NCBI GenBank assembly: GCA_019916065.1 | Contig: CM034240.1 | Location: 48,384,372 to 48,448,371, forward strand | DNA from: Vitellaria paradoxa | Taxonomy: Eukaryota; Streptophyta; Magnoliopsida; Ericales; Sapotaceae | Direction: 5' to 3' | DNA length: 64,000 nucleotides | In this document: positions 60,301-64,000 of the stretch, piece by piece | Layout: every line of letters begins with the position of its first letter | Position numbering within the stretch: position 1 is the stretch's first letter | Translations under genes and position numbers: made by a program | The notes under the pieces: generated by a model | Databases searched by the model: none | Told to the model about the DNA's origin: nothing | Seen by the model: the letters and a program-made list of their open reading frames with translations, nothing else

Positions 60301-62212
60301 GTGACTAATAATTAGATCAATAAATTCAACCCCTAAAGAATCATTGGGGTAGGTTTTGTTTGCTGGGGCTCTTCCATGTATATCCGAGTTTACAGCCGGA
60401 TTCCTCTGTGCTTTCTCTCCTCTTAAATTATTTTTACCTCGGGAATTGTGTATTTTTCTTTAATTTAAAAATAATTAAAATTTTATTTAGTCTGAATTTG
60501 TGCTATTGTTTAGTGCAATCATTTGTACTTTCCCACTGGCATCATGTCTGTTATTATATTCCTCAACCCACGTTTAAGCACGACTGTTACAGCTAAACCA
60601 TCATGAGACAGACGGTCATGATCTGACCCACGTGTCCCCCTCGGAGTTTTCTTTACTTCTCATCCCGTTGTCTCCTTCAAGAAGGAATAAATAAATAAGG
60701 GTGTGTTTAATTTGTTAAAAAATTTTAAAAATTATTTACTTTTTATTCCACTATATAAATTATAAACTCACAAATTAACTCATTTTATCTTATTTCTTGT
60801 TAGTGTAAATATACCCTCTATGTATTCAACAAAGTCATAATTTGAGTTATACTGCAACCAATTAAAGTGGTATTTGAAACAACCAAATAAAAAAATAAAT
60901 TATTATCATTTTTTTATTATTGAACATTTGATGCATTTCTTAAAAAAATTAAAGTAATTTGGAGAAAATTAAAAAAAATAACAATTTTTGATAAAATAAA
61001 ATTAAAAAAATTGAAAAAAAATTGAAGTTTGTTGAAGGTTTTTTGTGCTCCAAATACTTCCTAAATAGTTTGACCTTCATCCATATTCTTTTAATTAAAA
61101 ATTAATTTATAAAACTTAGGATTCATTTGGTTTGCTATAAATCTTTGAAAATCTCTTAAAATTATTTATTTTTTATCTCACTGTATAAATTATAAACTCA
61201 CAACTTATCTCATTTTATCTCACTTTTTATCACTCCAAACACACTCTTAATTAAATTTAAATACAAGAGGGACATTACAATAAGTGTTATGTTTTAAAAT
61301 AAGTGTTATGTTTTAAAATTTTAAAATAAAAATTATAAATAAGTGTTATGTTTTAAAATTTTTTTGTGTAAATATTGTTTACATTGACAATGTATTAAAA
61401 TTAAGTTTTAGATTTAAGTAAAAGAATCAAAGTTACTCGCTCGATTAAAAGAGACTTAAAAATTTAATAAGTCAAGTTTGAATACTTTTTCAAATTCGAT
61501 AAATTTTTTTAATAATAAAGTTTAAACAATTAATATTCTAGTTGTAATTTTTCATGAGAACCGCAATTACAATTTAAAATAGATATTAACTAGGAACAGA
61601 TGCGCGGTTGATAATTGATATATATATATATATATATACTTACTCGTGAATTTTTATAAATATTAATATATTAAATTATTTAACTAAATAGTTCCCTAAA
61701 AGTCTTTAATGCAATTATATATCAGTGTTAGGGGTACGTACTAGTTAAGAAATGTACAAGGAATAAAGAATTACAAAATTATGTCATTTAATATGTTTTT
61801 TTATATGGCTTTTATCACAATTATTAACATAATTGGCAATTAAGAGATATCTTCAAAAAAAATCTATGGAAAAACAAAATGTAACATAAAATTTTCAAGT
61901 AAAAAAAAAAAAAAAAAACCTAACGCTGCTTATATATTAGAAATTTAGAATAAATTAATCCAGGCAAATAATATTATCAAAGAATTCTTTAATTTATCCA
62001 AAATAATGCATAATGATAAATGTTTTGGTAGAAATAACATCATTTTCCAATAACAAATTCTAAAATTAAGATTAGAAAAAAACTTTTACTAGAATACATT
62101 TAATTGATATATATTACTTTACATGTCATCATCCCCAATAACAAATTGATATTACTTAACTGATTTAAGGAAAATGGTGTGGGGTAACAAGTGCTTAGTT
62201 TTGCCATGCATG

Positions 62213-62260
<48 letters not shown>

Positions 62261-62833
62261 TGGAGTTAGTTGTGTGAATTCCCATATTAACATATGGATA
62301 AAACAAGACATATATTGAGTGTGTTTAATTTGCTAAAAATCATTAAAAAATTCTGAAAATTTTTTAAAATTTTTAAAAATTATTCATTTTTTATCTCACT
62401 CCACGAATTACAAGCCCACAAATTATTTTATTTTTTCTTTTCTTAATTTGAGACATGAAATAGAAAAGCAAAAGAAAAAAAGAGCAAGTTGCTTGATTTA
62501 TTCCCCATTTTCTTTACTAGTTTAATAAATTAGCAATATTTTTTGCAGTGTAGTAGGATGGTTCTTTTGAAGGGTTCATTGTGTCCAACTCAGCACGTGA
62601 CAAAGGTGTGGGAGCGTTGTCAGCCATCATGTGAGAGCTGCTTCGCATATTCACATTCGTATTCATATTCCTTAATACAATATATCAACATTCATTTATA
62701 TATATGTGTGTGTGTGTGATGCTAGCTAGAGAGAGTTATGAAACCATGAACCATCCCACAATTATTAATATGTGCTGAACGGCACACACGATCAACCATT
62801 TGGTCATCACAAAATTTATTTATAAATAAATAC

Positions 62834-62874
<41 letters not shown>

Positions 62875-62985
62875 AATTGTATATATACAAATGTATTGTA
62901 TGTGGGTTTGTTTTCAAAGGATCCCCTCATCCCAGCGGTGGTGAAAAGACTCCCAAGTCCACATATAGCTGGAAATTAATTGGAA
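60301..62985. other. Intergenic: MITE copies and microsatellites
   Basis: Three reverse-oriented copies of the ATAAAAAATGA family lie at about 60700-60825, 61115-61255 and 62325-62450. The string aagtgttatgttttaaaat recurs three times at 61281-61360. TA runs lie at 61618-61638 and 62215-62258, and a TA/GA compound repeat at about 62833-62873. No gene is recognised. Confidence 0.45.
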
Positions 62986-63054
62986 TGGGCCTTTTAGTTT
63001 TGACAATGAGTTCATAAATCTCTCCCACCACCGTCTTTCAATTCTTTGATACTT

Positions 63055-63120
63055 CCCACACGTGCCTTTTCCCTTGCATGTCTCTTAACGTGGTTGCACG
63101 TGCAGGGGTTCACGTGGATG
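63055..63120. promoter_or_regulatory. Cluster of G-box / ACGT elements
   Basis: Within 60 bases there are CACGTG at 63059-63064, ACGTG at 63088-63092, CACGTG at 63097-63102 and CACGTG at 63111-63116. The surrounding 150 bases have an unusually normal base composition for this region. Such clustering is typical of bZIP/bHLH-regulated promoters. No gene is visible within the window on either side, so any target would lie beyond 64000. Confidence 0.35.
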
Positions 63121-64000
63121 CCAAACACTACTCCCTTTATGAGTACTCTCTGCTTTGAGTGAGAAAAAAAAAAAACCAAAAAAGACAAAAAAATGCAAAA
63201 AGGAAAAAAAAAAGTTGTGAACTAGTGTGACATATAATTTAATAGCGCATTTGATAATTTTTAAGATTGTATGTGATTAAATTTTTCCAACTTTTTAACC
63301 TTATTTAATTTTCAGTGCTAAAAATTACTACTTTAATGCAGTAGAAATTACCTTTTTTTATGTTAGACTACAAATCAAATCCACAATAACATTAGTATTT
63401 AAGGTGTGTTTGGTATGAAATTAAAAACTTACCTATAAAAAAAAAGAAAGATTAAAAAATTAAAAGAGTAAATATTATGGTAACAAAAACAGCAACAATA
63501 ATAATATAGCTTAACATTCTAACCAGCTTGCTGGAGTTTTAAAATTAACAACTAGGTAAGTATTCAATGGTCTTTAAAAGACTTGAATTAATAATCGCTA
63601 ATTGGGGAGTAAAAATAAGACCTAATCAATTGAACAAGCCATTAATGATTGCATAATAACAAAATTTTTCAAAATTTTTAAAAATCTCTCAAATTTATTA
63701 TGATATTTTCCCTAAACCAATGAATGCCAATTATATCTCGTATATTTGAAAAATTGACGAATTATTTTTGGATTTCATAAATAATTCCCAAACTCATGTT
63801 GAAGTTTTGAAATGTTTTCAAAATTCATAAAATAAAACATTAATTTTTAAATAGATGTAGTATATTTTATTTTTTTCCTTGAAATTAAAAAATAAATTAT
63901 ATATTTGAAAATTTGTAAAATAATTGGGAATGAATTTTAAGCTTATCATATTTTGTGTATGCATGAATAACCTTTTATTATCACAATTTTTACCTCACTC
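63121..64000. other. AT-rich end of window, nothing recognised
   Basis: Homopolymer A runs (63163-63213) are followed by AT-rich sequence without convincing frames, inverted ends or repeats shared with the rest of the window. Confidence 0.4.

Overview
This is nuclear DNA from a flowering plant, most likely a eudicot. It is very AT-rich, its coding regions are split by AT-rich GT..AG introns, its repeats are plant types (hAT-like and Tourist-like MITEs, tRNA-derived SINEs, a solo LTR, Ty3/gypsy Gag debris), and its recognisable genes are plant families. The species cannot be named from the sequence.

Left two thirds (1-43.4 kb): a decayed tandem array of genes for small membrane proteins with a PGG domain, the C-terminal membrane domain of ACD6/ITN1-type ankyrin proteins, here without ankyrin repeats. 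Four copies lie on the plus strand. A (985-2510) has a one-base shift near its start. B (9550-10559) has an internally duplicated, stop-bearing exon 2. C (23593-24688) is cut at both ends. D (41791-43346, 295 aa) is intact. Between them the genes' upstream region recurs about ten times, mostly without a gene behind it. Two neighbouring modules lie in a roughly 3.7 kb tandem duplication that also carries a fragment of Ty3/gypsy gag. Another module holds an antisense piece of histone H3. Many MITEs and two tiny poly-A insertions sit in these modules. A solo LTR with a perfect 5-bp target duplication lies at 35.2-37.7 kb inside an older retroelement remnant.

Right third (43.4-64 kb): two single-copy genes, both on the minus strand. 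A three-exon gene (44980-47194) encodes a 212-aa four-helix CASP-like membrane protein. A two-exon gene (56933-58253) encodes a 337-aa subfamily-I GATA zinc-finger transcription factor. Around them are fold-back MITEs, a second hAT-like element, a SINE-like unit, microsatellites and, near the right edge, a cluster of ACGT/G-box sites that could belong to a gene beyond the window.

No operons, CRISPR arrays or tRNA/rRNA genes are expected or seen. The most unusual content is the array itself: repeated birth and decay of PGG genes, with upstream modules multiplied far more often than the coding exons.
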